The notes under the pieces are model-generated. The model saw only the letters and a program-made list of their open reading frames with translations, had not been told where the DNA came from and did no database searches. From positions 3,130,168-3,194,167 of the forward strand of contig RBKR01000001.1 in NCBI GenBank assembly GCA_004835665.1: DNA of 64,000 bases. The letters run 5' to 3'. This DNA is from Phoma sp. XZ068 (Eukaryota; Ascomycota; Dothideomycetes; Pleosporales; Didymellaceae). Position numbers and translations under genes: made by a program. Numbering within the stretch: position 1 is the stretch's first letter; each line of letters starts with the position of its first letter. Shown one piece after another: positions 10,881-21,348 of the stretch.

Positions 10881-11106
10881 CTACTGCAGAGAGACGAGGG
10901 CAGTTTGGCGTCTCTGTGCAATAAACGAGATATAAGTGAATCAATACTATAAACAGTATACTAAGAAGGAAGCTATGTGTTTATTTCATCGTCGCGTAGT
11001 GGAGTGAGGGTTAGGACATGCGGGATCTTCGTACGCGCCAAATGCTCGAGACATTCCCTTAGTACATCCAGTTCTTTCACCTCTTGCAACGTCCGCACAA
11101 GCGCAA
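10881..11106. other. short intergenic spacer
   Basis: About 225 bp between two minus-strand genes. No supported feature. Confidence 0.35.
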
Positions 11107-12305
11107 TTACCACACCTTTTGTGACCTTGGCGCTCGCCTGAACCTACCTCTCCGGGAGCCATTCCTGCTGCCTTCACCACCTGCCTTGCCTTCGCCGCCT
11201 GCCTTGCCTTCGCCACCTGCCTTGCCTTCACCACCTGCCTTGCCTTCACCACCTGCCTTGCCTTCGCCACCTACCTTGCCTTCGCCACCTACCTTGCCTT
11301 CGCCACCTGCCTTGCCCTCACCGCCCGGTTTGCCGTTCCCACCTGGTATGCCCACACTATTTGCATTGCCATTGGATCCATTCCCTTTATCTCCCTTGTT
11401 CTTTAAGATCCCTTCCTGGTCCTGATTCTGCTTTCCATCGCCATTCTTGTTATTTGGAGATGTTTGTTTTCCACCATTGCCGGACTGAACAACCTCAAAT
11501 TTGGTACAGTCGTCTTGAGCCCCGCGCTGGGCAACAGGCATGTTCACCGGCTGGTGGTTCCTGGCTGCGATCATTGTGCACACACGGTAGATACCAACAG
11601 GGAGGCCATTGGTGACGACGGCCTTGAGCAGACCCTGCCCGTTTCCGTCATCGTCGATACCCTTGAAGAATGCGAATTTGGTTGGGTCAGGAGGTGTACT
11701 CGTTTGTAAGTCGCCGATATCTTGAACTGTAACGTGGCAATGGCCAATGATGTCGCCGTTCTTGTCTAGATCTTGTGGCGCAGTATAGTAGTTGGTCGTA
11801 GGGTTGACAAAGAAACCAGCGCTGAGGTGCTGTGTCTGCACCTCGATATTGAATGTCGTGTCAGAGGGAATTTGAACGCCGACTTTGGGGTTGGTGATCA
11901 CGGCCGTGATCATGTTGGTCTGGGCGGGGATTTTACCCATGGGAATACCATTGCAAGACCCTGTCAGGATCTGCATGCCGTTGGTGATTTCCTGGCCCTC
12001 GCAGAAATTGATGAAGTTGGCTTTATCGCTACCCGGCAAGTCAGCGCGTGCAACACCTATTGAAGTGACAGGGAAGCTTACACAGCAGAAGGTGCTTGAC
12101 CGGCTTTGATGCCCTCAGTTCCGGCTTCCTGGCCGGTAACAGTGCTGGCAGTCTGAATCAGGTTCTCGCGTAAGCAGGTTTGGCTTCCTTGTCGACCTCC
12201 TTGCTGCCTAGCCACTACGATGGCCTCATTAGAGATATCCAGGGTGGGTCCATCGATGAGGCCTGCCGATACGATGGATGCGATTAGGATGATAAGAGAA
12301 ATCAT
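11107..12305 (-). CDS. secreted conserved fungal protein with C-terminal Gly-Glu-Lys repeats, one intron
   Basis: Two minus-strand exons, 12305-12082 and 12028-11107, are joined by a 53-bp intron (12029-12081, gtaagc..tag) in phase, giving 381 aa. The first about 14 residues form a hydrophobic signal peptide. The body matches a widespread fungal extracellular family: FINFCEGQEITNGMQ, SCNGIPMG, GHCHVTVQDIG, FAFFKGIDDDGNGQG, YRVCTM and MPVAQRGAQDDCTKF. Members are sometimes labelled ribosomal protein S17-like, which is not a functional description; the role is unknown. The C-terminal third is low complexity, with nine tandem six-residue units of the GKAGGE type and then a basic tail (RRGRFRRAPRSQ). 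The basic end gives no GPI-anchor signal. The reading frame is intact, unlike the two genes to its left. The repeat number is likely to vary between strains. Confidence 0.8.
11171..11332 (-). repeat. coding minisatellite, nine copies of an 18-bp unit
   Basis: On the plus strand the unit reads ccttcgccacctgccttg with small variants, about nine times in tandem. On the minus strand it encodes GKAGGE-type hexapeptides inside the secreted protein. Because the unit is a multiple of three, copy changes keep the frame. Confidence 0.9.
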
Positions 12306-13079
12306 AATGATAAGTATAAGAATGAAAGAGTGGAAACCGAACTGGTCGAAAATGATGTGCCTGAAAACAGAATATGCAAATTGAATGGACTATGAGCGCG
12401 ACGAGAGGAGGGTTAGCACACTTATTAATACTATCTGGCTGTGACAAGCAAGTGACCGTCAGGCAATTGCTTCATAATCTCATTACTGGGGTGGCTAAGA
12501 TGTCCAACGTTGTGGTTTTATGTCTGCGGCAGTGAACGGTGGCCAGCTTCCTGAATAGCAAATTTACTAGCTTTAAATAGGAGATAGTGATCGTGTAATC
12601 TTATAGAAGTGGAAAGACATCAGACGTCACAACAAGCATTCTGCGCGCTAGATGGTGTTGCGACATGTCTGAGGCAAGCCACGGGGCGATGGCGCATGGT
12701 TCACGTTCCTGGTTTCTATTCCGCGAAATGCGGTGTCCGTGCACCGAATGATTGCCAAGCTCAAACCAACCCGAAACTTCAACGTACTAACGTAGCCTAC
12801 AGGCAAGTCCCCCACCCGGGCAAGTGCGCAAGGACCTAGATATAAGCTGAGCTATAATGCTAGAACAATACAACAACCTACACACTCTTCTTACTATCCC
12901 ATACTTGCAAACCCCGTGTTACAATCTACGTATAACCAGCCAACGAGAATGCTAACAGCCACGAGTGCTAACACCTTCAATGCAATAATTACACGGGGCT
13001 CCCCATGCAGCACAGTTATAGCACAGTTTTATTATAAATTATATAACAAGCTTACCCCTTGGCAAGTAAGCTAGGTAGA
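12306..13079. other. intergenic region between the secreted-protein gene and a solo LTR
   Basis: This contains the promoter side of the secreted-protein gene. A plus-strand frame at 12609-12839 has no recognisable family. Nothing else is supported. Confidence 0.4.
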
Positions 13080-13576
13080 TGTTGAAGTCGTACTAAGCAA
13101 AGCTCGTGTACTCGTTCTGGTTGGTTCTCAGGGATGGCTACGGTTACAAGTGGCTCGTCGGGGATTGGGTATAGTTGCCTAGTGAAACACCGTGACAGCT
13201 ATGGGTAACAATGAGTAGTACAGATACGATCTGTCTGGCTCGAGAGTAGATCTGAGATTCCAATAACAAAGTGGATTGGTCAGGTTGAACACGAACCATA
13301 AGGGTTGTGTTCCTACGTACTATATACTAAGAGTGTTCCATGCTTGTTCCATTGTTCCATTGTTGTTCCAAAATGGTATATCATGGAACATCGTGGGATT
13401 CCTTGGGACACACGTGACATGTTCCAAAGTGGCGTTCCGCCAAGTCCTTTGGAACACGCGGGGTTGTTGTCATTGGTTCTTAATGCTGACCTTCTTGAAG
13501 GCCTGCGGTTAACCCTTCAAGTGTCATTGATTCCTTTCCTTATCTTCTGCCGTGCCCCTCCTCCAGGTTCGTAACA
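13080..13576 (-). mobile_element. unmutated solo LTR of a Ty3/gypsy-type element, 497 bp, GTAGA duplication
   Basis: The segment starts TGTTGAAG, ends CGTAACA (TG...CA) and is flanked by perfect 5-bp repeats GTAGA at 13075-13079 and 13577-13581. Its first 250 bp align, with mainly G-to-A and C-to-T differences, to the minus-oriented LTRs at 47347-47831 and 30258-30798 (for example cctagtgaaacaccgtgac here, cctagtaaaatactataat there). The length equals that of the LTRs of element Y1 (497 bp). The half at 13330-13576, which corresponds to U3 in element sense, differs from both RIPed families. No internal region remains, so it formed by LTR-LTR recombination. Confidence 0.85.
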
Positions 13577-13581
13577 GTAGA

Positions 13582-14559
13582 TTATATATAAGGGCTTATA
13601 TAGCTTATATTAAGCTTAGTAATCTTAGGCTTATATAGCTTATAGTAAGCTAGATAAGCTACTATAATTATTATAATATATAGTAATTAGAAATATAACT
13701 CTTATAGTTTATATTTAACCTTATTAATTAATCTTGTTATTAAATCTTAACTAACTCTTAAGCTAAATAGTTTACTTTATACTATTTAATTATTAATTTA
13801 TAGTTATTATAGTATTTTACTAGGTATCTATACTAACTTCTTTTATACTAGTACTTATTATAGGCTAATTCTAATTTAGATAAAACTATAACTATTTTTA
13901 CTAAAGTAACTTATAATTAAGTAATATATATCTTATATAGAAAAGAAAGTAACTTCTTTTTATTTTATTTTTTTAGTTCTATAGTTAGAATAAATATATA
14001 CTTATTAAAAGACTACTTTAACTCTTAATAATATAAAAAAAAGTAAATTAAAAAAGAAAAGACTTAAATAGTTAAGAATAGCCTATAATTAACTACTTTA
14101 AAAAAGTTTAGAGTATATAGTAATAAAAAAAAGGTAAAAAAATAAGTATATACTAAAATAAATAAGCTATTCTAAAGACTCTATAGATAGTATAATATAA
14201 GTAAGATATAGAAGTAGTCTTTAAAAAATATTATATACTATACTATACTATATAGTATTAAAGTAGGTTATTTTAGACTATAATAGAGTAAGGTTTAGTA
14301 AAGGCTTAGTAAAAGTAATCTACTTACTAGTTACTTTATTTACCTATAGCCTATATAAGTATAATTTAATATTTATAAAGAATATATACTACTAAGTACC
14401 TAGAAACCTCTTTATTTATAGCTTTATATCTCTATATATATCTAACTTCTATCTAGTACTCCTCTAATTAATATTAATCTGCTGCTATACTATAACCTTA
14501 CTTGGGCTTATACTATACATAACAGTAACAGGCCTATCTAGGTCTTCTAGTCTATACGC
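13582..14559. repeat. AT-rich RIP-like block with an LTR fragment
   Basis: Strongly AT-rich, almost without CpG, and full of stops in every frame. About 13676-13864 is recognisably the R-U5 half of the local LTR family in plus orientation (tagtaattagaaatataactc ... tattttactaggtatctatac). The rest is unassigned. It begins exactly at the right edge of the solo LTR and ends at the PaxU-like gene. Confidence 0.7.
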
Positions 14560-15480
14560 TTAGAGTGCCCTCGGTCCAACTCTCCACGCTTCCAAAACTG
14601 CCGCCCAATACTTCGCTTCATCTTCCCGTATATGTGCGCAATGCGTGCTGTTCTTGAACTGGACCTTGGTCACGTCCCAGCCCTTCGCCTTCGCGATATC
14701 AGCATGCTCGTCAGCTTCTTCAAACCCAACCATCGCATCCGCTTGACTATATAAATACACCCTCGGCACGCGCGTATCGAACAGCTTCTCGTTGTTTAGC
14801 TCCCGACATATGATGACCATCCTGTTTTCTCGTTTCATCAACTTATCAGTGATAAAGGTCAAGATCAAAAGGAGATGAACAAATGCGCGGCCAGTCCATC
14901 TCCAAAAAAAGTTCCTCGGTAGAGAGGCAGAGATAGCAGCATGTGCCTTCATCCATGGCCCTTTTGTCGGTGCGGAGTCCAAGATCTGCGCTCGCATGGG
15001 CAACACTGTGCCAAACTGCGCTTTCCACGCTTTCGCAAGCTCCTTAGCTTGGTTTCCACCGCCATTTGAAAAACTGTGAACAAGTATTTCTCCACCATTC
15101 TTCGTGTGCTCAGCCACAAGGTCTATCGCGGGTTTCAACAAGGGGGGGAAAGCTGAAGTAGGGCGAAATATGTCCGGAGTGAAACACCGGATCAAAATAA
15201 TCCGGGATGCGGGAAATAGCTTCTGATGTGAGATGGTGTACTTTGCGATATGCTTTGCGGCTGCGGAATTCCAGGAAAAAACTAGCACGAGTGGAGTTTC
15301 TTTGGGTGTATTAGGTAGATAGGAAAGGGATGTCCAGACATATGTGTTGTGCCCAATTTTCGTGAACCCAGAAAGCGGGTGTGTAGCCATTTCGGATAGA
15401 GGAGTTATGGCGTGCGCCATGGCGATGTTAAGAGAATGTTGAATGGCAGTCCAAGATGTTGGCAGTCTGCGGAATCCCAA
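14560..15480 (-). CDS. DUF829/TMEM53-type alpha/beta hydrolase, PaxU-like
   Basis: A single-exon frame of 306 aa. The likely Ser-His-Asp set is visible: HSFSNGGG (Ser about 138), YSQADAMVG (Asp about 248) and STHCAH (His about 280). FSWNSAAAKHIAKY near the start is typical of the DUF829 family, which includes PaxU of indole-diterpene clusters. Most members have no proven reaction. The native start may be the Met at 15420 or 15390, since the family normally starts just before HPLSGFTKIG. No terpene, prenyltransferase or P450 gene is nearby, so cluster membership is not supported. The gene sits as a GC island between two AT-rich blocks, about 10 bp from the left one, and carries no stop codon. 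Confidence 0.8.
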   Translation of the reverse strand: MGFRRLPTSWTAIQHSLNIAMAHAITPLSEMATHPLSGFTKIGHNTYVWTSLSYLPNTPKETPLVLVFSWNSAAAKHIAKYTISHQKLFPASRIILIRCFTPDIFRPTSAFPPLLKPAIDLVAEHTKNGGEILVHSFSNGGGNQAKELAKAWKAQFGTVLPMRAQILDSAPTKGPWMKAHAAISASLPRNFFWRWTGRAFVHLLLILTFITDKLMKRENRMVIICRELNNEKLFDTRVPRVYLYSQADAMVGFEEADEHADIAKAKGWDVTKVQFKNSTHCAHIREDEAKYWAAVLEAWRVGPRAL

Positions 15481-15935
15481 AAAAGTGCTGGAGCCCCTAT
15501 TCTGTACAACGAGCCTGCAGTGCAGGTGTACTCATATAGGAGAGGAAGTACTCCCCCGGTCTCCGGTTCCACTTGTTCAGTTGCAATTTCGACATGAGGT
15601 TTTGAGGCCTTGGCGTGAAGGCGGCTGCCGAGGCATCGTCCTCATTGGCTATCTCTTAGGAAATTCGCAAGCTTTTCCCGAGAAAGACTAGATTTCGAAC
15701 AAGAAGTTCGTGTGAATCTCGATCAAGTTGGTCTTCCTTACATGACACAACTGATAGTTTGGAAGCATCCATCCATCGCTCGGCTCGCCAGGTGTTCAGC
15801 CTGAAGTCCATCTCACCATCGTTAGCGGTATTCACCTTTCACCTCTCAACACTGCTAAGTCTAGGATGCTAGTATTCATCTCAGCCTTCCGTCAATTGAT
15901 CAATATTGATGGGGACAGGGCTGACTCACACTCGC
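15481..15935. other. intergenic region upstream of the PaxU-like gene
   Basis: About 450 bp of normal composition. No supported gene; presumably promoter DNA of the minus-strand gene to the left. Confidence 0.4.
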
Positions 15936-16700
15936 TACGGACGGCGTAACGATCGGGACGGCGTGGCGATCACTCCGAACACCAAACCACCACCACAACG
16001 TGAGGCTATATAGCCTCATATCATAGCTATTATCGCGAGAAAACTTGATGGTGAGGCCTATAGGCCTATATTCATATATGTATATAGCTACTTATATTTG
16101 GCTGGAAGTTTGATGTTCCGACCGTGTCGCGACTGCAGAGGAGGTGGAGCTGCTATAGCACCTGATGGCTCACCGCCACTATGAGGCTCTATAGCCTCTC
16201 TTTTTTTTTGAGACGGAACCACCGTAGCCTTGAAGCCCTTCTTCCTGCCTTTTTGAGCTATTTTGGCCCTCTCTTGAAGTAGTGTTGCAGTCCTCTGAGC
16301 AGCCTTTCGAGCCACTATATCTGAGACCCTGCTGGCTTCTCCTTCGCCTTCGCTCTCTAGGCTATAGCCCTTTCCTGACGCCTCATTTCAGCTGCCTCGG
16401 CCCCAGCCTCCTTCTTATCTTTCCTACGCTGACTTGCATCACGTTTCTCCTGTTGTTGTTGTAGCTCGTAAGCCTCTGCAGCGGCCTGTAGATCACGTGC
16501 GTGCTTCACCTTTTTTGGGGACCAGAACTAAGCACCACCTTGGTAGCCCTTAGTTTCCCGTAATGGGAGAGGCTTCCCTGGCCTTCTACGGTTCTTCTCG
16601 TTAACTATAGTCTCCTTAGGGCCAGTAATCTCCTGCTCAAGGAGGGTATTCTAACCTGTAGAAAGGCTTGGCCTGTATTTTAAGCTGTTCTATTGTTTAG
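15936..16700 (-). mobile_element. truncated second pogo-like transposon
   Basis: The left edge has a TA followed by cggacggcgtaacgatcgg and a near-identical direct repeat (ggacggcgtggcgatc). This is the same style of repeat-containing inverted terminus as the intact element at 18316-20177, though the sequence differs. A transposase C-terminus follows on the minus strand. The other end is lost in the RIP-like block beginning near 16700. No matching right terminus was found. Confidence 0.55.
16088..16690 (-). pseudogene. C-terminal remnant of a pogo/Fot1-type transposase
   Basis: The minus-strand reading ends at 16088 with SRHGRNIKLPAKYK, the basic tail typical of fungal Fot1/pogo transposases. 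It is preceded by basic, coiled-coil-like sequence rich in Arg, Glu and Gln (about 16300-16550). There are in-frame stops, for example near 16365 and 16530. The catalytic DDE part is not found. It is a relic of an element different from the intact transposon 2 kb away. Confidence 0.55.
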
Positions 16701-17419
16701 ATCCTCAAGGAGCAAGTCTAGTAAGGCCTCTATTTCCTTCTAGCTTCCTATATCTAAGGCTAAGGCTCTATTGCCTAAGGTTTTATTAAATTTAGATAGT
16801 ATTACTTTAGGATTAAAGAGTTAGTTAGTTAGTTAGTATTTATTAGATATATAGCTTATAGAAGTTAAATACTTATACTACTATACTTAGGTAGAGTATA
16901 GTTACTAAAGTTACCTCTATATAGAGTAACTAGAGTATATAGAGCCTAGCTTAGCTATTTATTATAAGGTAGTAAATAGTCTACTATTAATTAACTTTAT
17001 TTAGAACTATTATAGTTCTACCTACTTATATTAATACTTCTCTTCTTAGTACCTCTAGCTAATAGGCCTAATATTCTATTTACTCTCTTTACTAGAGAGT
17101 AGATTATAGTATTATAGTATAAGTAACTAATTAAGCCTTATTATAGAGGAGCTTACTTTAAAACTACTAGAAGTATTCTTTTCTATAGTAATAGAGGAGT
17201 TCTTTATATTAAGAATAATATACTTTATAGGCAAGAGAATTACTAAGTAAGAGAATTACTTTTACTAAGCCCTTACTAAAGTACCCTTTCTATTCTAATA
17301 TCTTAATAATAACCTATTATTAATATATTTTAGAAAGCTTAGGTATAGCTTATACTTTAAGCTCTTAAATAAGATATAAATCTTTTATAGTAATATACTA
17401 TAGCTATCTATAGAGTTTC
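16700..17419. repeat. AT-rich RIP-like DNA, unassigned
   Basis: Composition shifts gradually from normal DNA to a TpA-rich block without open frames. It may be the decayed remainder of the second pogo element plus other repeats. Confidence 0.5.
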
Positions 17420-17903
17420 TATTATAATCTTAGAGAGAGAGGTATAGTATAGTAAAGTTATAGTTATAGATTAATAGCGTAGGGCTAGAAAGACTATATA
17501 ATATCTTATAGTTCTATAGAAATAAACTATACTAAGAGTATAAGATAGTATAAAATACTATATATATATTCTATAGAAACTATAAACTACTTATAGAAAC
17601 TATAGAGCCTTCTATAGGACTTTATAGAATATTATAAGAAATATAGAATACTCTTTAGTATATAGTAATTAGGAATACTACCCTTATAGTATTATATTTA
17701 ACTTTATTAATTAACTTTATTATTAGAACTTAAACCTAACTCTTAATCTAGATAGATTAACTATCTATACTACTTATTATTAACTCTATAGTTATTATAG
17801 TATTTTACTAGGTATCTATACTAACTCTTCTTATACTAGTACTTATTCTAGAGAACTAACCTTAGAAGTATTTATAAGCTTTACTTAGTTTATAACCTTA
17901 ATA
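17420..17903 (+). repeat. 5' LTR of element Z, 484 bp
   Basis: It starts TATTATAATC, ends CCTTAATA and is co-linear with the LTRs of X1. It is followed directly by gag-like sequence. Confidence 0.75.
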
Positions 17904-18315
17904 TTTTAAATACTTCTAAGATAAGTACTACTTTAGAAACTAGAGTTACCTCTACTAGCTTATACTCTAATATTAATATAATAGAAGAAACTATTACTAC
18001 TAATACTATTAATATTAAGTAACTTAATCTCTATAAGGGAGACTATAGTAAGCTAGATAACTAGTTAATATAATAGGACCTATTTTTTATATTCTAAGGA
18101 GATAAAGTAGAGGCTAAGAAGAAAGTTACCTTAGTAGCTAGCTATATATATAGAAAAGTATTTACTTAGAATAAACTTTTTATTTAACTCTATAGTAAGG
18201 ATAATAGTCCTAATAAAGTTAATATATAAATAGAAGACTTTAATATCTTTAAAGATAAAATCTATTTAATCTTTAAAGTCTTAAATAAACCTACTATTAC
18301 TAGATAAGATATCTA

Positions 18316-18378
18316 ACGTACCTCACGGGCGAGCCGGTCACCCGAGCGAGCCGGTCACTTTTGCCAAGACCACACCAA
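18316..18378 (+). repeat. left terminal inverted repeat of the pogo-like element
   Basis: 63 bp, a perfect reverse complement of 20115-20177, with two copies of gcgagccggtcac inside that are candidate transposase binding sites. Confidence 0.93.
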
Positions 18379-18395
18379 ACTTCACTCTACCTGCA

Positions 18396-20048
18396 ATGTC
18401 TCAACGCAGTAACGCAACAAGGCCCTTAAACGAAGCAGATATACAGCTTGCCCTCCAGGCTATTAAACAAGACGCGACACTGTCTCAGCGACGCGCTGCA
18501 GCTATCTACAAAGTCTCTCAAAGCACGCTTAGTGATCGACTTGCTGGAACCTCCCCACGACGCGATTGCAAGCCCAACTCAATGAAGCTGAAAAGCACTG
18601 AAGAGGAGGTGATTGTCCAGCATGTATTAAAGCTGGACGCGCGAGGATACTCGCCCCGGCTTGCTGATGTGGAGGATATGGCTAATTCTCTCCTTGCTGA
18701 GCGCCACCAGCCCCCTGTTGGCAAGAACTGGGCTAGCACCTTTGTTAAGCGTCGGCCAGAGCTGAAAGTCAAGTTCAATCGGAAGTACGACTACAAGCGA
18801 GCCCTCTGTGAGGATCCCGGGGTGATTCAGGGCTGGTTCCGCCTTGTAGAGAATACCAAAGCTAAGTATGGTATTCTGGATGACGACACCTACAACTTCG
18901 ATGAGTCTGGGTTTATGATGGGCGTTATATCCACAGGAGCTGTTGTCACAGGCTCTGAGCGTCGAGGAAGGCCAAAGACAGTGCAGCAGGGCGACCGAGA
19001 GTGGACTAGTATCATCCAGGGCATCAATGCAAAGGGGTGGGCCATCCCACCCTTTATCATCTTCTCTGGCAAGCACCACCTCTCTGCCTGGTACAAAGAG
19101 CCTAGTATACCTAACAACTGGGTTCTTAATGTCTCTAACAACGGCTGGACAAACAATGAGCTTGGAGTTAAGTGGTTAAAGCACTTTGATGAGCACACCA
19201 AGGCGCGCACTGTTGGCAGCTATCGGCTGCTTGTTCTGGACGGCCATGAGAGCCACAACTCGGTTGATTTCCACCAGTACTGTGAGGAACACAAGATTAT
19301 CACTCTGTGTATGCCTCCACACTCGTCGCACCTGCTGCAGCCGCTTGATGTGGGATGTTTTGCCTCTCTGAAGAAGGCATATGGCCGCCAAGCTGAGCAG
19401 CTAATGCGGAGCAAGATTACTCGCATCACTAAACTTGAGTTCTTGCCGTGCTTTAAAGCAGCTTTTGACGCCTCAATCACTAAGAGCAACATACAGGGAG
19501 GATTCAGAGGTGCTGGCCTGGTCCCACTTGACCCAGAGGCTGTGATATCAAAGCTCGAAGTGCGGTTGTGTACTCCACCACTACCTACTGTGGATGAGAG
19601 TACGTGGGAGTCTAGAACACCAAGCAACACCCTAGAATTTGGGTCACAATCGAAGCTGATTCGAGAAAGGATTCAGAGACACGCTGACAGCTCGCCAACT
19701 TCAATGGTTAATGCCCTTAATCAGCTCACCAAAGGCGCAGAGATGATAGCGCATTCACTAGTTTTGGTGCGCAACCAAGTTGCAGACCTTGAAGCAGCTA
19801 ATGAGGCCGCTACACGCCGTAAATCACACAAAAGAAAGCGAATCCAGCGTGAAGGGACACTAACGTTTAGTGAAGGATTGCGGCTAACTACTCTAAAGGA
19901 GTTTAACGCTCGCAGCGATGGAAAGAAGGCAAAGAAGAGAGCGCGTGTTGAACCTGGCACTCAGCCTTTAAGACGCTGTGGCACGTGTGGTGAGGCAGGG
20001 CACAACGCGCGAACATGCAATAATGATGCGCAAAGTACTGTAGATTAG
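18396..20048 (+). CDS. pogo/Fot1-like transposase, complete
   Basis: The 550-aa frame starts 18 bp inside the left inverted repeat. In order it has a Psq-type helix-turn-helix (about residues 13-55, DATLSQRRAAAIYKVSQSTL), a CENP-B/Tc5-type DNA-binding segment (about 70-135) and a DDE_1 catalytic core. The acidic residues are all present: Asp169 in NFDESGF, Asp282 in LVLDGHESH and Asp318 in LQPLDVGCF. The 35-residue gap between the last two fits pogo-type DD35D. The C-terminus has coiled-coil-like and basic parts and a CCHC zinc knuckle (Cys528, Cys531, His536, Cys541). It would catalyse cut-and-paste transposition into TA. No stop or missing catalytic residue is seen, so the element is probably autonomous. 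Confidence 0.95.
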   Translation: MSQRSNATRPLNEADIQLALQAIKQDATLSQRRAAAIYKVSQSTLSDRLAGTSPRRDCKPNSMKLKSTEEEVIVQHVLKLDARGYSPRLADVEDMANSLLAERHQPPVGKNWASTFVKRRPELKVKFNRKYDYKRALCEDPGVIQGWFRLVENTKAKYGILDDDTYNFDESGFMMGVISTGAVVTGSERRGRPKTVQQGDREWTSIIQGINAKGWAIPPFIIFSGKHHLSAWYKEPSIPNNWVLNVSNNGWTNNELGVKWLKHFDEHTKARTVGSYRLLVLDGHESHNSVDFHQYCEEHKIITLCMPPHSSHLLQPLDVGCFASLKKAYGRQAEQLMRSKITRITKLEFLPCFKAAFDASITKSNIQGGFRGAGLVPLDPEAVISKLEVRLCTPPLPTVDESTWESRTPSNTLEFGSQSKLIRERIQRHADSSPTSMVNALNQLTKGAEMIAHSLVLVRNQVADLEAANEAATRRKSHKRKRIQREGTLTFSEGLRLTTLKEFNARSDGKKAKKRARVEPGTQPLRRCGTCGEAGHNARTCNNDAQSTVD

Positions 20049-20114
20049 TTTAATACACTTTAGCCTACAGTACATTCTAGTTGTACACTGTAGTGTTGCA
20101 AAGTAGTTGCAGTG

Positions 20115-20177
20115 TTGGTGTGGTCTTGGCAAAAGTGACCGGCTCGCTCGGGTGACCGGCTCGCCCGTGAGGTACGT
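20115..20177 (+). repeat. right terminal inverted repeat of the pogo-like element
   Basis: The perfect complement of the left terminus, followed by TA and then Z gag sequence that continues the left flank. Confidence 0.93.
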
Positions 20178-20865
20178 TAATATATTTATTAGACCTAATC
20201 TACTACTAATTATACTACTAAGTTCTAGTAACTTATAGCTAATATAGACTAGAATAATACTAATTAACTATAATATTTTATTAAGAACTTAAACCTAAGG
20301 TAAAGAAAAAACTAATATATACTAGTATAAGTATAGAGACCTTAGATAACCTTATTAATATAGTAATTAACTTTAATATTAAAGTATATAAGCTCTAATA
20401 AGAGCTATATAATAATCTATATACTTAAGCTATAGGCTAGCTATCTTAACTATAATATAACTTATAGAATAACTATACTTATTATAGTAACTATAGAAAT
20501 AACTACTAACCTAATATAAGTTACTATATTTATAGTAATACTTAGAGTAGGTACTATAGACCTAAGATAATAGACCTATCTAATATAAATAAGGGACTAA
20601 TAACTATAAAACTATAATAGAATAAAAAGAAGAGATATAATAATAATAAGAGTAATAGGGGTAATACCTATTATAACTATAGTAAACTAGGCTACTTTAC
20701 TAGAGACTATTACTAGAATAAAGTATTCTAATAGATTTATATATTAACTAGTAGGCTAGAAGGTAAGAATACTAGTAATAAATAGAAAATTCTTACTAAT
20801 AAAATTAGATAACTTATAGAGAATCTAGAGTAAGAATATAATAAAGATACTAAACTAGAGGTTAT

Positions 20866-21348
20866 TATTATAATCTTAGAGAAGGAAGTATAGTATAATA
20901 AAGTTATAGTTATAGATTAATAGCACAGGGCTAAGAAGACTATATAACATTCTATAATCCTATAGAAATAAACTATATTAAGAATATAAGATAGTATAAG
21001 ACACTATATATATGTTCTATAGAGACTATAAACTACTTATAGAAACTATAGGGCCTTCTATAGAACTTTATAGGACATTATAAGAAATATAGGATACTCC
21101 TTAGTATATAGTAATTAGGAACACTACCCTTATAGTATTGTATTTAACCTTGTTAATTAACTTTATTATTAGAACTTAACCTAACTCTTAAGCTAGATAG
21201 ATTAACTATCTATACTACTTATTATTAACTCTATAGTTATTATAGTGTTTTACTAGGTATCTATACTAACCCCTTCTATACTAGCACTTATTCTAGAGAA
21301 CTAATATTAGAAGTATTTATAAGCTTTACTTAGTTTATAACCTTAATA
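20866..21348 (+). repeat. 5' LTR of X1, 483 bp
   Basis: It starts TATTATAATC (from TGTTATAATC, as preserved in the copy ending at 47831) and ends CCTTAATA. Same length as its 3' partner. Confidence 0.88.

Larger units (their letters stand above)
18316..20177 (+). mobile_element. intact pogo/Fot1-like DNA transposon, 1862 bp, 63-bp perfect inverted repeats, TA duplication
   Basis: Inverted ends at 18316-18378 and 20115-20177 are identical over 63 bp and begin acgtacctcacgggcgag. Each terminus contains the direct repeat gcgagccggtcac twice. TA flanks it at 18314-18315 and 20178-20179. The paralogous empty site at about 34350 (gatatctaatatatttatt) shows a single TA, which confirms the duplication. 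The composition is normal (GC-containing, CpG present) and contrasts with the RIPed host sequence, so it inserted after RIP of Z. Confidence 0.95.

Noticed and set aside
11084..11425. Plus-strand Pro/Ser-rich frame of repeated LPSPPA
   Set aside because: Shadow of the coding minisatellite of the minus-strand secreted protein.
13276..13574. Plus-strand frames of 78-89 codons
   Set aside because: They lie inside the solo LTR and show no family signal.
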